From JAWPMT01 sp965215825 (GTDB lineage: Bacteria; Bacteroidota; Bacteroidia; Cytophagales; Cyclobacteriaceae), in assembly GCA_965215825.1 (NCBI GenBank), contig CBDCEM010000003.1, positions 372,001 to 436,000 on the forward strand: a stretch of 64,000 bases of DNA, written 5' to 3'. Numbering within the stretch: position 1 is the stretch's first letter; the number at the start of each line of letters is the position of its first letter. The translations under genes were made by a program, and so were the position numbers. Positions 18,625 to 31,060 of this stretch are shown one piece after another. Under the pieces are notes generated by a model. That model was not told the origin of the DNA and made no database searches. It saw nothing but the letters and a program-made list of their open reading frames with translations.

Positions 18625-18632
18625 TATCTTTG
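18625..18632 (+). promoter_or_regulatory. Possible -7 element directly before the Fur-family gene
   Basis: TATCTTTG matches TAnnTTTG exactly and ends four bases before the ATG at 18637. If used, transcription would start at or next to the ATG. There is no good -33 box, so this may be chance. Confidence 0.3.
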
Positions 18633-18636
18633 ACTT

Positions 18637-19113
18637 ATGACGCAGACAGAGACGATTTTTGAGGAAGTAAAGAAGATATTTACGGCGTTTCTGGAGAAAA
18701 AGAACCTAAGGAAAACACCGGAAAGGTTTGCTATTCTGGAGGAGATATACACCCGAAAAGACCATTTCGATGTGGAGTTGCTCTACATCAGTATGAAGGA
18801 GAAAAACTACCGTGTTAGTAGGGCTACAGTTTACAATACCCTTGATCTTTTAAGTGAATGCGATTTAGTCACCAAACATCAATTCGGGAAAAACATTGCT
18901 CAATATGAGAAATCTTTTGGGTTTCGGCAACACGATCATTTGATCTGTACCGATTGCAACAAAGTAGTTGAATTTTGCGACCCTCGTATTCAGAACATTC
19001 AAAACACCGTAGGTGAGTTATTACAATTTGAAGTCATTCATCATTCACTGATCCTGTATGCCAATTGCAAAAACATGAGTTGTGAAAATCGATCAGATAA
19101 CAAATTGAATTAA
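18637..19113 (+). CDS. Fur-family transcriptional regulator
   Basis: 158 residues. The N-terminal winged helix has 'KTPERFAILEEIY' and the recognition region 'YRVSRATVYNTLDLLSECDLV'. The C-terminal metal/dimer domain has 'HDHLICTDCNKVVEFCDP' with the structural CxxC, and a second Cys pair near the end ('ANCKNMSCENR'). A Fur, Zur or PerR identity cannot be fixed from sequence alone. Metal-bound Fur proteins repress uptake or stress genes by covering AT-rich operators. It follows the Rel gene by 14 bases and may be co-transcribed with it. Confidence 0.9.
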   Translation: MTQTETIFEEVKKIFTAFLEKKNLRKTPERFAILEEIYTRKDHFDVELLYISMKEKNYRVSRATVYNTLDLLSECDLVTKHQFGKNIAQYEKSFGFRQHDHLICTDCNKVVEFCDPRIQNIQNTVGELLQFEVIHHSLILYANCKNMSCENRSDNKLN

Positions 19114-19193
19114 TCCGCAAATTCGAAGTTAGCGCCTGAGTATGTTTACTCTGAGTTTAAGAAATTCAAATTGAGTTTTATCGAAAGGTGGTA

Positions 19194-19265
19194 GGGAGTT
19201 CCTGAGCTGTCGAAGGACGCCCTCCCCTTGAGTCCTCTTGCTAGGCCGGCACTGGCGGGCCTAGC
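19194..19265. repeat. REP-like palindromic intergenic element
   Basis: Holds the motif CCTGAGCTGTCGAAGG (19201-19216), close to the widespread CCTGAGCTTGTCGAAGG intergenic repeat. It is flanked by GGGAG/CTCCC arms (19194-19198 and 19222-19226) and followed by an 8-bp stem GCTAGGCC/GGCCTAGC (19240-19247 and 19258-19265). It is GC-rich compared with its surroundings and has no T tract, so I do not call it a terminator. The other bases of 19114-19394 show nothing but the promoter below. Confidence 0.5.
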
Positions 19266-19275
19266 GTTACATCCT

Positions 19276-19308
19276 TTTGAAATTTACATCTAGCAAAATT
19301 TATATTTG
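19276..19308 (+). promoter_or_regulatory. Probable tsaB promoter
   Basis: TTTG (19276-19279), 21 bases, then TATATTTG (19301-19308), an exact TAnnTTTG -7 element. The predicted transcript would have a leader of about 80 bases before the TTG start at 19395. Confidence 0.6.
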
Positions 19309-19394
19309 CACCCTATAAAAGGTTATCTCTGCAAAAAGATTTAAAAATTGATCTTGGCGGGATTCCGATTCCATTTAATTGAAGACGCCTTGAT

Positions 19395-20075
19395 TTGATA
19401 CTATCTATCGAAACTTCTACGCCAGTCTGTTCCATTGCTCTTCATCAAGAAGGTCATTTGTTAGCAGACCAAACTTATCATTCTGATAAGTCGCACTCTG
19501 TACTCTTACCATCCATCATTGGAGAAATATTGAGCAATACAAGAGTAGAAAAGGAAGAACTGCAGGCAATAGCAATTGCAGCTGGCCCTGGTTCATATAC
19601 AGGACTTAGGATAGGTCTTTCTGTAACCAAAGGATTATGCTTTGCTTTAGGAATACCCTTAATAGCTGTAGGTACTTTAGACACATTAATCGAACAGGCG
19701 ATTTATTGGGCACCATCTGAGACCCTCATTTGCCCAATGATTGACGCACGTAGGATGGAAGTTTACACCAAACTTGTAAAATCTTCAGGGGAATCGATTT
19801 GGGAGCTACAACCTCTAATCTTGCAAGAAGATACGTTCGAAGACTTTTCTGAAAGGCCCATATATCTATTTGGAAGTGGCGCCGCAAAATGTCGGAATTT
19901 TTTGAAGCATCCGAGTTTGAAGATAGTAGACGATATTCACCCTACAGCTGCCTATTTAGGTAGGATCGCCTGGCAAAAATTCGAAAGACAGGAATTTGAA
20001 GATTTGGCTTACTATGAACCAAATTATTTGAAGGAGTTCCAAACTAAAAAGGCCTCAAATAAATTATTGAGTTAA
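19395..20075 (+). CDS. tsaB: tRNA threonylcarbamoyladenosine biosynthesis protein TsaB
   Basis: 226 residues, ASKHA-fold partner of TsaD. The start is TTG because 'LSIETSTPVCSIAL' must be at the very N terminus. Conserved parts are 'HSVLLPSIIGEIL', 'IAAGPGSYTGLRIGLSVTKG' (about residues 65-84), 'GTLDTL' and 'MIDARRMEVY'. TsaB supports TsaD in adding the threonylcarbamoyl group to A37 of ANN-decoding tRNAs. The upstream TATATTTG element fits a promoter, and the DUF2480 gene follows after 10 bases. Confidence 0.94.
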   Translation: MILSIETSTPVCSIALHQEGHLLADQTYHSDKSHSVLLPSIIGEILSNTRVEKEELQAIAIAAGPGSYTGLRIGLSVTKGLCFALGIPLIAVGTLDTLIEQAIYWAPSETLICPMIDARRMEVYTKLVKSSGESIWELQPLILQEDTFEDFSERPIYLFGSGAAKCRNFLKHPSLKIVDDIHPTAAYLGRIAWQKFERQEFEDLAYYEPNYLKEFQTKKASNKLLS

Positions 20076-20085
20076 ACTTCCAGAT

Positions 20086-20607
20086 ATGCGAGAAGAAGGA
20101 GTTGTTAATAAAGTCGCAAGTAGTAGCTTGATTTCCATTGACATGGATGAATACCTGTCTGAGATTAAGGTAGCTTTTTTTGACCTGAAGCCATTTCTGT
20201 TCAGGGAGATGATTTTAAGAGAAAAGGATTTTCGACTAGCAGTTAAAGAACAGGATTGGTCCCAATACAAAGATCATGCGATAGTCATTGGCTGTTCAGT
20301 TGATGCAATTATTCCAACCTGGGCATACATGCTGATCACGAGTCATTTGATAAATGTTTCTCCTCAAGTGGCTTTTGGTACGGAAAAGGATCTGGAAAAA
20401 TCGAAAATAGACCTCTTAATTACAGAGCTGAAGAAAGAAGACTTCATAAACAAGAAAGTCGTCATAAAGGGATGTGGTGATTTACAGCTTAGAGATTACG
20501 CTTACGTCGAGATCACCAAAGCATTAATACCAGTGGTCAGTAGTTTGATGTATGGAGAACCATGTAGCACAGTTCCGGTTTATAAAAAGCCCAGAATTCG
20601 GAAATAA
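20086..20607 (+). CDS. DUF2480 family protein
   Basis: 173 residues with the pattern of the Bacteroidota-specific DUF2480 family: 'IDMDEYLSEIKVAFFDLKPFLFREMILREKDFR', in two pieces around residues 18-50, then 'DWSQYKDHAIVIGCSVDAIIPTWAYMLI' around 76-103 and 'KGCGDLQLRDYAYVEITKALIPVV' near 139-162. No signal peptide or membrane helix is seen, so it is probably cytoplasmic. Conserved Cys residues (in GCSVDA and GCGD) hint at metal or Fe-S handling, but I know of no established function. It follows tsaB by 10 bases. Confidence 0.85.
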   Translation: MREEGVVNKVASSSLISIDMDEYLSEIKVAFFDLKPFLFREMILREKDFRLAVKEQDWSQYKDHAIVIGCSVDAIIPTWAYMLITSHLINVSPQVAFGTEKDLEKSKIDLLITELKKEDFINKKVVIKGCGDLQLRDYAYVEITKALIPVVSSLMYGEPCSTVPVYKKPRIRK

Positions 20608-20672
20608 ATGACGTTTCAGAGCCAAGATGAAAGATTTGATAAAATTTTAAGAAAAGTTTTAGTTGGGGCTTG

Positions 20673-20701
20673 TTTGTTAGGAAATTGTTCTGTTATCTTT
20701 G
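20673..20701 (+). promoter_or_regulatory. rRNA operon promoter
   Basis: TTTG (20673-20676), 17 bases, then TATCTTTG (20694-20701), a near-ideal Bacteroidota promoter. It lies about 360 bases before the 16S gene in the 453-bp gap after the DUF2480 gene. The remainder of that gap is the AG-rich rRNA leader and holds no ORF. Confidence 0.7.
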
Positions 20702-20936
20702 CATCCGCTTTCAGGGAGAGGGATACGGAGAAGAGAGAAAGGGGAGCGAAAAGTGGCGATAAAAAGCCAAAAATATTGGGATACTAGTAGGGTATTTCAG
20801 TTCAATTCTTGAGGTTTTGTTGATTAGTTGAAGCGATTAGGTGAGGAGATGAGTATCATCATTTTTTCATAGCTGTGAGGCACTAAAATAGTCGGAGATT
20901 GATTGATGTATAGACTGAGAGGAAGAAGTTCTTTGA

Positions 20937-20953
20937 ATGAATGTTAAGGTAGC
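20937..20953 (+). promoter_or_regulatory. boxA-like antitermination motif in rRNA leader
   Basis: AGTTCTTTGAATGAATG resembles the boxA-type motif that precedes rRNA genes in Bacteroidota (typically AGTTCTTTGACAT). A related copy precedes the 23S gene. Confidence 0.4.
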
Positions 20954-21060
20954 AAATGATTCCACCGGAGTTGATTGTTTTTAGGAACGAGAAGACTCTG
21001 TTTAATTCTTTTAATGAGTAAATAGTAAAGCGAGGATTCAAACAATATCTATAGTATAAT

Positions 21061-22580
<1,520 letters not shown>

Positions 22581-22709
22581 TGGAGATGACTTGTTTTACT
22601 AGTGGGATTATTTGTTACCAACATTTGTTCAAGTTTAGGTTGAAGACCTGAACTAAAGATATTGAGAGAAATCGGTAGAACCGACCTTGTCCGTCATGGG
22701 AATTATGAT

Positions 22710-22783
22710 GGGCCTGTAGCTCAGGTGGTTAGAGCGCTACACTGATAATGTAGAGGTCCGTGGTTCGAGTCCACGCAGGCCCA
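22710..22783 (+). tRNA. tRNA-Ile (anticodon GAU)
   Basis: 74 nt. Acceptor GGGCCTG/CAGGCCC with discriminator A, D arm TAGCTCAGGTGGTTAGAGC, anticodon stem CTACA/TGTAG with loop CTGATAA, T arm GTGGTTCGAGTCCAC. It is the first of two spacer tRNAs between 16S and 23S. Confidence 0.98.
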
Positions 22784-22830
22784 CTAATTGGTCTTGTGTG
22801 AAGGATGAGGATTATGGTTTCGAAATTATT

Positions 22831-22904
22831 GGGGGATTAGCTCAGCTGGCTAGAGCGCCTGCCTTGCACGCAGGAGGTCATCGGTTCGACTCCGATATCC
22901 TCCA
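22831..22904 (+). tRNA. tRNA-Ala (anticodon UGC)
   Basis: 74 nt. Acceptor GGGGGAT pairs with ATCCTCC and shows the G3-U70 wobble that marks alanine tRNAs. Anticodon loop CTTGCAC holds TGC; T arm is TCGGTTCGACTCCGA. It is the second spacer tRNA of the operon, in the standard Ile-Ala order. Confidence 0.98.
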
Positions 22905-23088
22905 CAAGAAAAGACTAATCAGTAGGATTAGGAATTGTTTATTATGATAGAAAATTTAAGGAGTTAAATTTTCTTATTAGCTGTTCACAGTAAGCTTATG
23001 TTTATATGTGGGGAGTCTACTTCAGATGCTGGAAATTATTAATTGATGAGCCGTTAATTATTAATAGAAGGCTATCAACTGAAAGAAG

Positions 23089-23105
23089 AGTTCATTGACA
23101 TGTTG
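23089..23105 (+). promoter_or_regulatory. boxA-like motif before 23S rRNA
   Basis: AGTTCATTGACATGTTG is close to the Bacteroidota spacer motif and to the leader copy at 20937-20953. The remaining 16S-23S spacer outside the tRNAs shows no further feature. Confidence 0.4.
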
Positions 23106-23207
23106 TAAAAGAGTAAAAGATTCACTGAGAATTAATTATCTGATTTGAAGCGATTCAAATCGGACGAGTATATCGTTACCCTGACTGAAAGAAGTCAGGA
23201 ACTACTT

Positions 23208-26070
<2,863 letters not shown>

Positions 26071-26168
26071 AGCGACTATACTTGATAATATTGATTCAAC
26101 AGGATCTTTTACTCTGACAACATGTTAAGGATATTATGTACTGATAAGAAGTATCTGGTACAAAGATT

Positions 26169-26280
<112 letters not shown>

Positions 26281-26290
26281 TTTTAACAAA

Positions 26291-26321
26291 GGGTATTGCA
26301 GAAATGTAATACCCTTTTTTT
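26291..26321 (+). terminator. rRNA operon terminator
   Basis: A 10-bp stem (GGGTATTGCA / TGTAATACCC, one G-U pair) with a GAAA tetraloop is followed by seven T. It lies 10 bases after 5S. Confidence 0.93.
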
Positions 26322-26426
26322 ATACCTTCTAGTGTAGGTCTGGTACCAAGGTCTAATTAACAAGGGACGAGAGCCATTGAAGAACCAAAAGGTGAGCTCT
26401 TACATCTTCATTTTATAACAAGTAGA

Positions 26427-26445
26427 GGATCAAGCAATAAATCTG
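26427..26445 (+). repeat. IS left terminal inverted repeat
   Basis: 19 bp, identical to the reverse complement of 27828-27846. After one mismatch, GG continues the match inward. Confidence 0.9.
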
Positions 26446-26490
26446 TGGAGTAGCTACATATAGTCTAATTTCGATTTCCAAAAACAATCA

Positions 26491-26853
26491 TTGGAAAAGG
26501 AATTAGCATCTCTGATTTTGCCTGAAGGCATTCTGACCTACTTTGATGTCACTGCGGTAGAGAAAACAGAAGAAGGTTACTGGATCAGTTTATTAGAGAG
26601 GGAATTAGCTCCTTCCGAATTTCTGGGTCATAAACTCAGCTCTAAGGGCTTTTTCGAAGAGGTAACCATCAAGGATTTTCCTATCCGGGGTAAAGCGAGT
26701 TACCTAAAAGTCAAGCGTAGAAGGTGGCTAAATGAGACCATGAATCAAGTGGTTTCCAGAGATTGGGAACTAGTGGCTAAGGGGACCCGCATGACTAAAG
26801 AGTTTGCGGCTTTTTTAAAAGCAGTGCATCGACACAACGCCAGTAAGCTGTAA
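26491..26853 (+). CDS. Transposase N-terminal region protein (IS ORF A)
   Basis: 120 residues from a TTG start. It begins 'KELASLILPEGILTYFDV', typical of the N-terminal partner ORF of ISAon1-type elements, and has basic DNA-binding text ('KRRRWLNETMNQVV'). It ends in 'HNASKL' at TAA 26851-26853. The downstream transposase frame is open from 26819 and carries the expected continuation 'CKSLGNYFHVNGKLL', so the two parts overlap in different frames. A +1 shift between 26819 and 26853 would fuse them. Two-ORF organisation is normal for this group, so I do not treat it as broken. Confidence 0.85.
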   Translation: MEKELASLILPEGILTYFDVTAVEKTEEGYWISLLERELAPSEFLGHKLSSKGFFEEVTIKDFPIRGKASYLKVKRRRWLNETMNQVVSRDWELVAKGTRMTKEFAAFLKAVHRHNASKL

Positions 26854-27814
26854 AAGCCTGGGTAATTACTTCCATGTTAATGGAAAGCTACTTGAGGAAC
26901 AGTATGCCACGCATTTGAGTGATTATAGTACCTGGGATCAACTTACTCATGCAGAGAATTATGTGGTTTTTCCTGATAATATTGGTCCTTACCTGACCAT
27001 TGATGAGACTTCTCTTTCTCAGGGAGAGCTCTACACCATTATCACGAACAAGGCAGCAAAAGGAAACAAAGGATGTTTGGTTGCTATTATCAAAGGCACT
27101 GATAGTGAGACAATAAAGGCTATTCTTAAAAGAAAAATATCCTTTGAAAAACGTAGATCAGTTCAAGAAGTGACCCTAGATATGGCGGTTTCCATGCAAG
27201 AAATAGTGAGGAAGGTTTTCTCCAAAGCCACTTTAGTAACCGATCGTTTCCATGTTCAAAAACTGGCCTATGATGCGGTGCAAGAAATGCGAATCAAATA
27301 TCGATGGGAGGCAATAGATCAGGAGAATACAGAAATATCGTTAGCTAAAGAACTTGGTGAAAAATATGTAACACAGCGATTGGAAAATGGAGATTCTCCC
27401 AAGCAATTACTCGCTCGAAGTAGATACCTACTTTTCAAGAATAAAGAAAAATGGAGTCCTTCTCAGATTCACCGTGCAGAGATTCTTTTTCGACTTTACC
27501 CCAGATTAGAACAAGCTTATGAGTTGGCTCAGAAGTTGGGACATATCTACCATACCGGAAAAGACAAAGGAGTAGTTTATACCAAATTGGCAAGATGGTA
27601 TAATGATGTAGAACTAGCTGACTTTAAGTCCTTCAAAACCCTGGCGAATACCATTGAAAACCACTATGAAACCATCTTGAACTTCTTTGAACGAAGAAGT
27701 ACAAACGCTGCCGCAGAATCATTTAATGCAAAGATCAAGGCTTTCAGGTCTCAATTCCGTGGCGTCAGAAACATCTCATTCTTTCTATATCGACTCGCTA
27801 AAATCTATGGATAA
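26819..27814 (+). CDS. Transposase, DDE type, ISAon1/ISL3-like (IS ORF B)
   Basis: The frame is open from 26819; the first conventional start is TTG 26915 (299 residues), but family-conserved text begins earlier ('CKSLGNYFHVNGKLL' from about 26846), so expression by frameshift from ORF A is likely. RNase-H-fold catalytic motifs are visible: 'LTIDETSLSQGELYTI' with the first Asp, 'VTLDMAVSMQEIVRKVF', 'ATLVTDRFHVQKLAYDAVQ' with the second Asp, and 'TNAAAESFNAKIKAFRS' with the Glu. The C terminus 'FLYRLAKIYG' is as in intact copies. The enzyme should cut and paste the element by its 19-bp ends. No stop or deletion is seen, so the element may be active. Confidence 0.88.
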   Translation, partial: KQCIDTTPVSCKSLGNYFHVNGKLLEEQYATHLSDYSTWDQLTHAENYVVFPDNIGPYLTIDETSLSQGELYTIITNKAAKGNKGCLVAIIKGTDSETIKAILKRKISFEKRRSVQEVTLDMAVSMQEIVRKVFSKATLVTDRFHVQKLAYDAVQEMRIKYRWEAIDQENTEISLAKELGEKYVTQRLENGDSPKQLLARSRYLLFKNKEKWSPSQIHRAEILFRLYPRLEQAYELAQKLGHIYHTGKDKGVVYTKLARWYNDVELADFKSFKTLANTIENHYETILNFFERRSTNAAAESFNAKIKAFRSQFRGVRNISFFLYRLAKIYG

Positions 27815-27827
27815 TTCAATTTGCCCC

Positions 27828-27846
27828 CAGATTTATTGCTTGATCC
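27828..27846 (-). repeat. IS right terminal inverted repeat
   Basis: 19 bp, perfect inverted match to the left end at 26427-26445, starting 13 bases after the transposase stop. Confidence 0.9.
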
Positions 27847-28363
27847 CGTATCACATCAAAGTACATCATAGCCGTTAGAATGTGCAGGCTTCTATGCATC
27901 CCTGATCACTAGCAGTTTTTATCAGATAGTAAACGAATGTGATTCCTTTTTTATGCTCTTTTGGATATTAGTTTACTGATACATGGTTGGAATAAGCCAA
28001 TTAGACGGTGAAAAGAAAAGAGAATGGAGCAATCTCTAATCTTATGAACGGAGGTTTTATCAATTGGCCTCTTTAGACTGGTGAAGCTGTATCGATTACC
28101 ATAACAGACAGAATAGAAGGAAACGCGTCACGGACGGATAGAACCTGTCTCTAATGTATACATTCTACAATTATTACTCTCTTCATCGAGGCCATTTGGT
28201 TTAGCTACTACTACTGTGCAAGATTTGAGAAATCAGTTGAAAAGAATAATAAAGAGGCCCCAGTCTATATGTGTAATCAAGTCAAAGTGAGTGGTCGTTT
28301 TTCTATTTAGTTAGGAAATGACCCTCTTTATTTGCTTAGTCAATAGTAATGTTACAAACCTAC
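27847..28363. other. Non-coding stretch between the IS and the permease gene
   Basis: No ORF of useful length, RNA gene, strong terminator or clear repeat is visible. Short imperfect inverted repeats occur (for example CTGAT...ATCAG at about 27903-27927). It may be decayed flanking DNA. Confidence 0.5.
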
Positions 28364-30814
28364 TTAATCATCTCTCAGTATTGATGCAGGATTTTTAGTT
28401 GAATTGACTTTCGTTATTGAGAATGTGATTATCATGATTAAAGCCAATATTGTAAATCCTGATACTAGAAAAATAAGAGGTGATATCGATGTTTGATAGG
28501 TGAAGGTTGCTAACCACTCATTACCAAAATATAGTGTTAACGCCATTCCAAAGGCGATGGCAAAAGCCAGGAGTTTAATAAAATCCAATGAGATGATACC
28601 CAGTAGGTGGCTGAATTGGGCCCCTAAAACTTTTCTGATTCCGAATTCCTTTGTTCGTTGCTCAGTAGTGAAACTTATTAATCCAATAAGTCCAAGTACT
28701 GCTATGGCTATCGCTAGAAATGTAAATGTATTCAGTACAGAAGCAAACTGTTGTTGTCCTCGAAATGATGCATCGAACGCTTGGTCAATGAAGTAATAAT
28801 CAAATGGGATTCCCGGGTTTATTTCATGCCAGGTCTTTTTGAGCTGTCGGATGGTATTCGAATAGCTATCTTCATTTCCGGCAGGTACTCTACCCACCAA
28901 GAAATTCCCTCCCCTCCACATAGGAACATCTTGATGAAAAATAGCTAAAGATTCTATTGGACTATTTAAAGCCCAAAAATTAAAGTCTTTAAGAATACCG
29001 ACTACTTGAAATTCTAAGTCGCCGTAATAGGAGACTTTTTTTCCTAGAACCTTATCAAGCTCCTCTCCTTCAGCAAGCCATTCCATTTGACGTGCACATT
29101 TTTCATTGATAATTATACTCTGAATATCTCCTTCCCCTTCCTGGAATAAATTTCTACCCGCAACTAATTTCAGATCTAGTGAAGGTAGAAAATGAGCATC
29201 TGTCATGATGAAGGTCACTGCAAGTTCATCGGTTTTCTTCGAATTAAGTGGTTTTAGCTTATCTTGATTCCAACAGTAAGGTGGAATATCACTCGTAAGG
29301 GAAGGGTTTTTTAGAATGCCATCATCAGCAATTTGATTCCGAAACAGTGTGCCTTGATCTTTCATCCACTCTACATGCTCCACCACTATTAGGTTCTCGG
29401 AATCAAAACCTACTTCTTTATTATTCAAAAAATTGAGCTGATCTTTCACCAATAAAGAAGTTGATATCAAAGCAATAGAAATAGTGAACTGAAATACCAC
29501 TAAACTGTTTCTGAAATTGTACCGCCCGGGCGTTTTCAGGTTGGCGCTTTTTAGTGAATCAACTAATTTAAAGCGGGTCATGAACCAAGCCGGATAGCTG
29601 CCAGCAAATAATCCTGTTATTGCAATCATCAATAACATCACCCAGAGAATGTCAGGTTTTTGGATTAGGTCGAAGTACAAAGATTTGTTTGACAGTTGAT
29701 TGAAGAATGGTTTTACTAATTCCGCTAGCCCGAAACCTAACAGAATAGCTACGGCACTAAGCAGTATTGATTCTGTAAAAAATTGCCGACGGATTTGATT
29801 TTGTGTGGATCCTAATACTTTTTTTAAGCCGATCTCTTTTGCCCTTTGTCCAAACCTTGCGGTAGACAGGTTCATGAAATTGATACAGGAGAGAATCATA
29901 ATCAGCAGAGCAACGGAAATGAAGATATTTACTCTAGACTGACTTCCTAATGGACCGAGTCTATTGTTGATGCTTCCAGATCGCAAACGGATATCAGAGA
30001 TTGCTTGTAATTCCAGTGTCCAATTTTTCCTTGAGGCTTCTTCCTGGCCTACATATTTTGCAGGGAGTTCAGCAAGCGACTGATTGAACGTCTCAATATT
30101 AGTTTTTTCATCGAGAACCACATATGTAATGAATGTGGTCCATATCCATGAATTGGATTTGTTTATGACATGATTATAGGAATTTAACGACGTTAAAAAG
30201 TCAAAATGGAAGTGGCTTTGGTCAGGAAGATCTTTGATTATGGCAGTAACCTCGAAAGTCCTTTTGTTATCTCCAGTTCCGATCGTTATTTGTTCCCCCA
30301 GGGGCGACCGTTCTTGAAAGTACTTCTGAGCGTACTCTTCGGTGATAATAATGGAATTTGGAGCTTCTAAGGCTGTTTGTTGGTTGCCGGCAATGATAGG
30401 AAATGTGAACACCTGGAAAAAATCAGGGTCACTAGCGAGAATTCTTGCCTCCTTAAATGAAATTCTTTCACCGTTTGGTTTGGTTATGGAGACTATTTGG
30501 TCGCCAAAAGAGTAGGGGGCGTGAAGTCGGATGATGCTTTCGATTTGAGGTAAATCATTTTTCATGGCTCCTGCCACACCAGGACTTGTTGATCCGAATT
30601 TCTCATTACTTTCAACCCAGATATTGGTCATGTTGACCCGGTAAAGGTTGTCTTTATTCACGTGAAACTGATCATATGAATACTCATCAATAACGTACAG
30701 ATAGATTAATAAGAAGCAAGCTGAGCCTGAAGCAAGTCCAACAAGGTTTAAGACAGTGAAAAATTTCTGCCTTAGCATTAGTCTGATAGCTATTTTAATT
30801 CTGTGTAAGAGCAT
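28364..30814 (-). CDS. FtsX/MacB-type ABC transporter permease
   Basis: 816 residues with the duplicated layout of Bacteroidota FtsX-like permeases. A first membrane helix (about 20-42, after 'MLLRQKFFTVLNLVGLASG'-like text) is followed by a periplasmic MacB_PCD-like domain. A three-helix FtsX core follows (about 290-405, with 'INFMNLSTARFGQRAKEIGLKKVLGS'), then a second such half ending in 'TEQRTKEFGIRKVLGAQ' and three helices. The repeated 'KEIGLKKVLG' and 'KEFGIRKVLG' motifs are diagnostic. These proteins usually work with a separate ATPase in mechanotransmission-type export or signalling; no ATPase is in this window. It appears monocistronic. Confidence 0.9.
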   Translation of the reverse strand: MLLHRIKIAIRLMLRQKFFTVLNLVGLASGSACFLLIYLYVIDEYSYDQFHVNKDNLYRVNMTNIWVESNEKFGSTSPGVAGAMKNDLPQIESIIRLHAPYSFGDQIVSITKPNGERISFKEARILASDPDFFQVFTFPIIAGNQQTALEAPNSIIITEEYAQKYFQERSPLGEQITIGTGDNKRTFEVTAIIKDLPDQSHFHFDFLTSLNSYNHVINKSNSWIWTTFITYVVLDEKTNIETFNQSLAELPAKYVGQEEASRKNWTLELQAISDIRLRSGSINNRLGPLGSQSRVNIFISVALLIMILSCINFMNLSTARFGQRAKEIGLKKVLGSTQNQIRRQFFTESILLSAVAILLGFGLAELVKPFFNQLSNKSLYFDLIQKPDILWVMLLMIAITGLFAGSYPAWFMTRFKLVDSLKSANLKTPGRYNFRNSLVVFQFTISIALISTSLLVKDQLNFLNNKEVGFDSENLIVVEHVEWMKDQGTLFRNQIADDGILKNPSLTSDIPPYCWNQDKLKPLNSKKTDELAVTFIMTDAHFLPSLDLKLVAGRNLFQEGEGDIQSIIINEKCARQMEWLAEGEELDKVLGKKVSYYGDLEFQVVGILKDFNFWALNSPIESLAIFHQDVPMWRGGNFLVGRVPAGNEDSYSNTIRQLKKTWHEINPGIPFDYYFIDQAFDASFRGQQQFASVLNTFTFLAIAIAVLGLIGLISFTTEQRTKEFGIRKVLGAQFSHLLGIISLDFIKLLAFAIAFGMALTLYFGNEWLATFTYQTSISPLIFLVSGFTILALIMIITFSITKVNSTKNPASILRDD

Positions 30815-31060
30815 GGTGCAAGTATTTGCTTCATATAATATAAAAATGTTGCCACTTCTTTTAAATAACTCATATAGAGTGATTTATAATTATTGGGTAA
30901 ATGCAGTGAGTCGTGATTGTCCAGTTGAGGAACAACAGTTAGTTCGGTTTTAATACAGAATTTTGTGATTGGTTGCTTTCAGTATTTGGAACCAACACAA
31001 GCCACTATGAGTTAAAAGAAGCATTAATTTTACCCAGAGTTTAAGCAAATAATCCGATTT

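Larger units (their letters stand above)
26427..27846 (+). mobile_element. Complete insertion sequence, ISAon1-like, about 1.42 kb
   Basis: Two transposase ORFs are bounded by perfect 19-bp inverted repeats beginning GGATCAAGCAATAAATC (left 26427-26445; right 27828-27846 on the other strand), with weaker pairing extending inward. No direct repeat of the target is evident in the flanking 8 bases. The element sits about 105 bp after the rRNA terminator. The family name is recalled from the protein pattern and was not checked against a database. Confidence 0.85.

Noticed and set aside
27847..28363. Relict transposon or decayed gene downstream of the IS
   Set aside because: No residual coding text or inverted ends could be recognised; only short chance-level inverted repeats.
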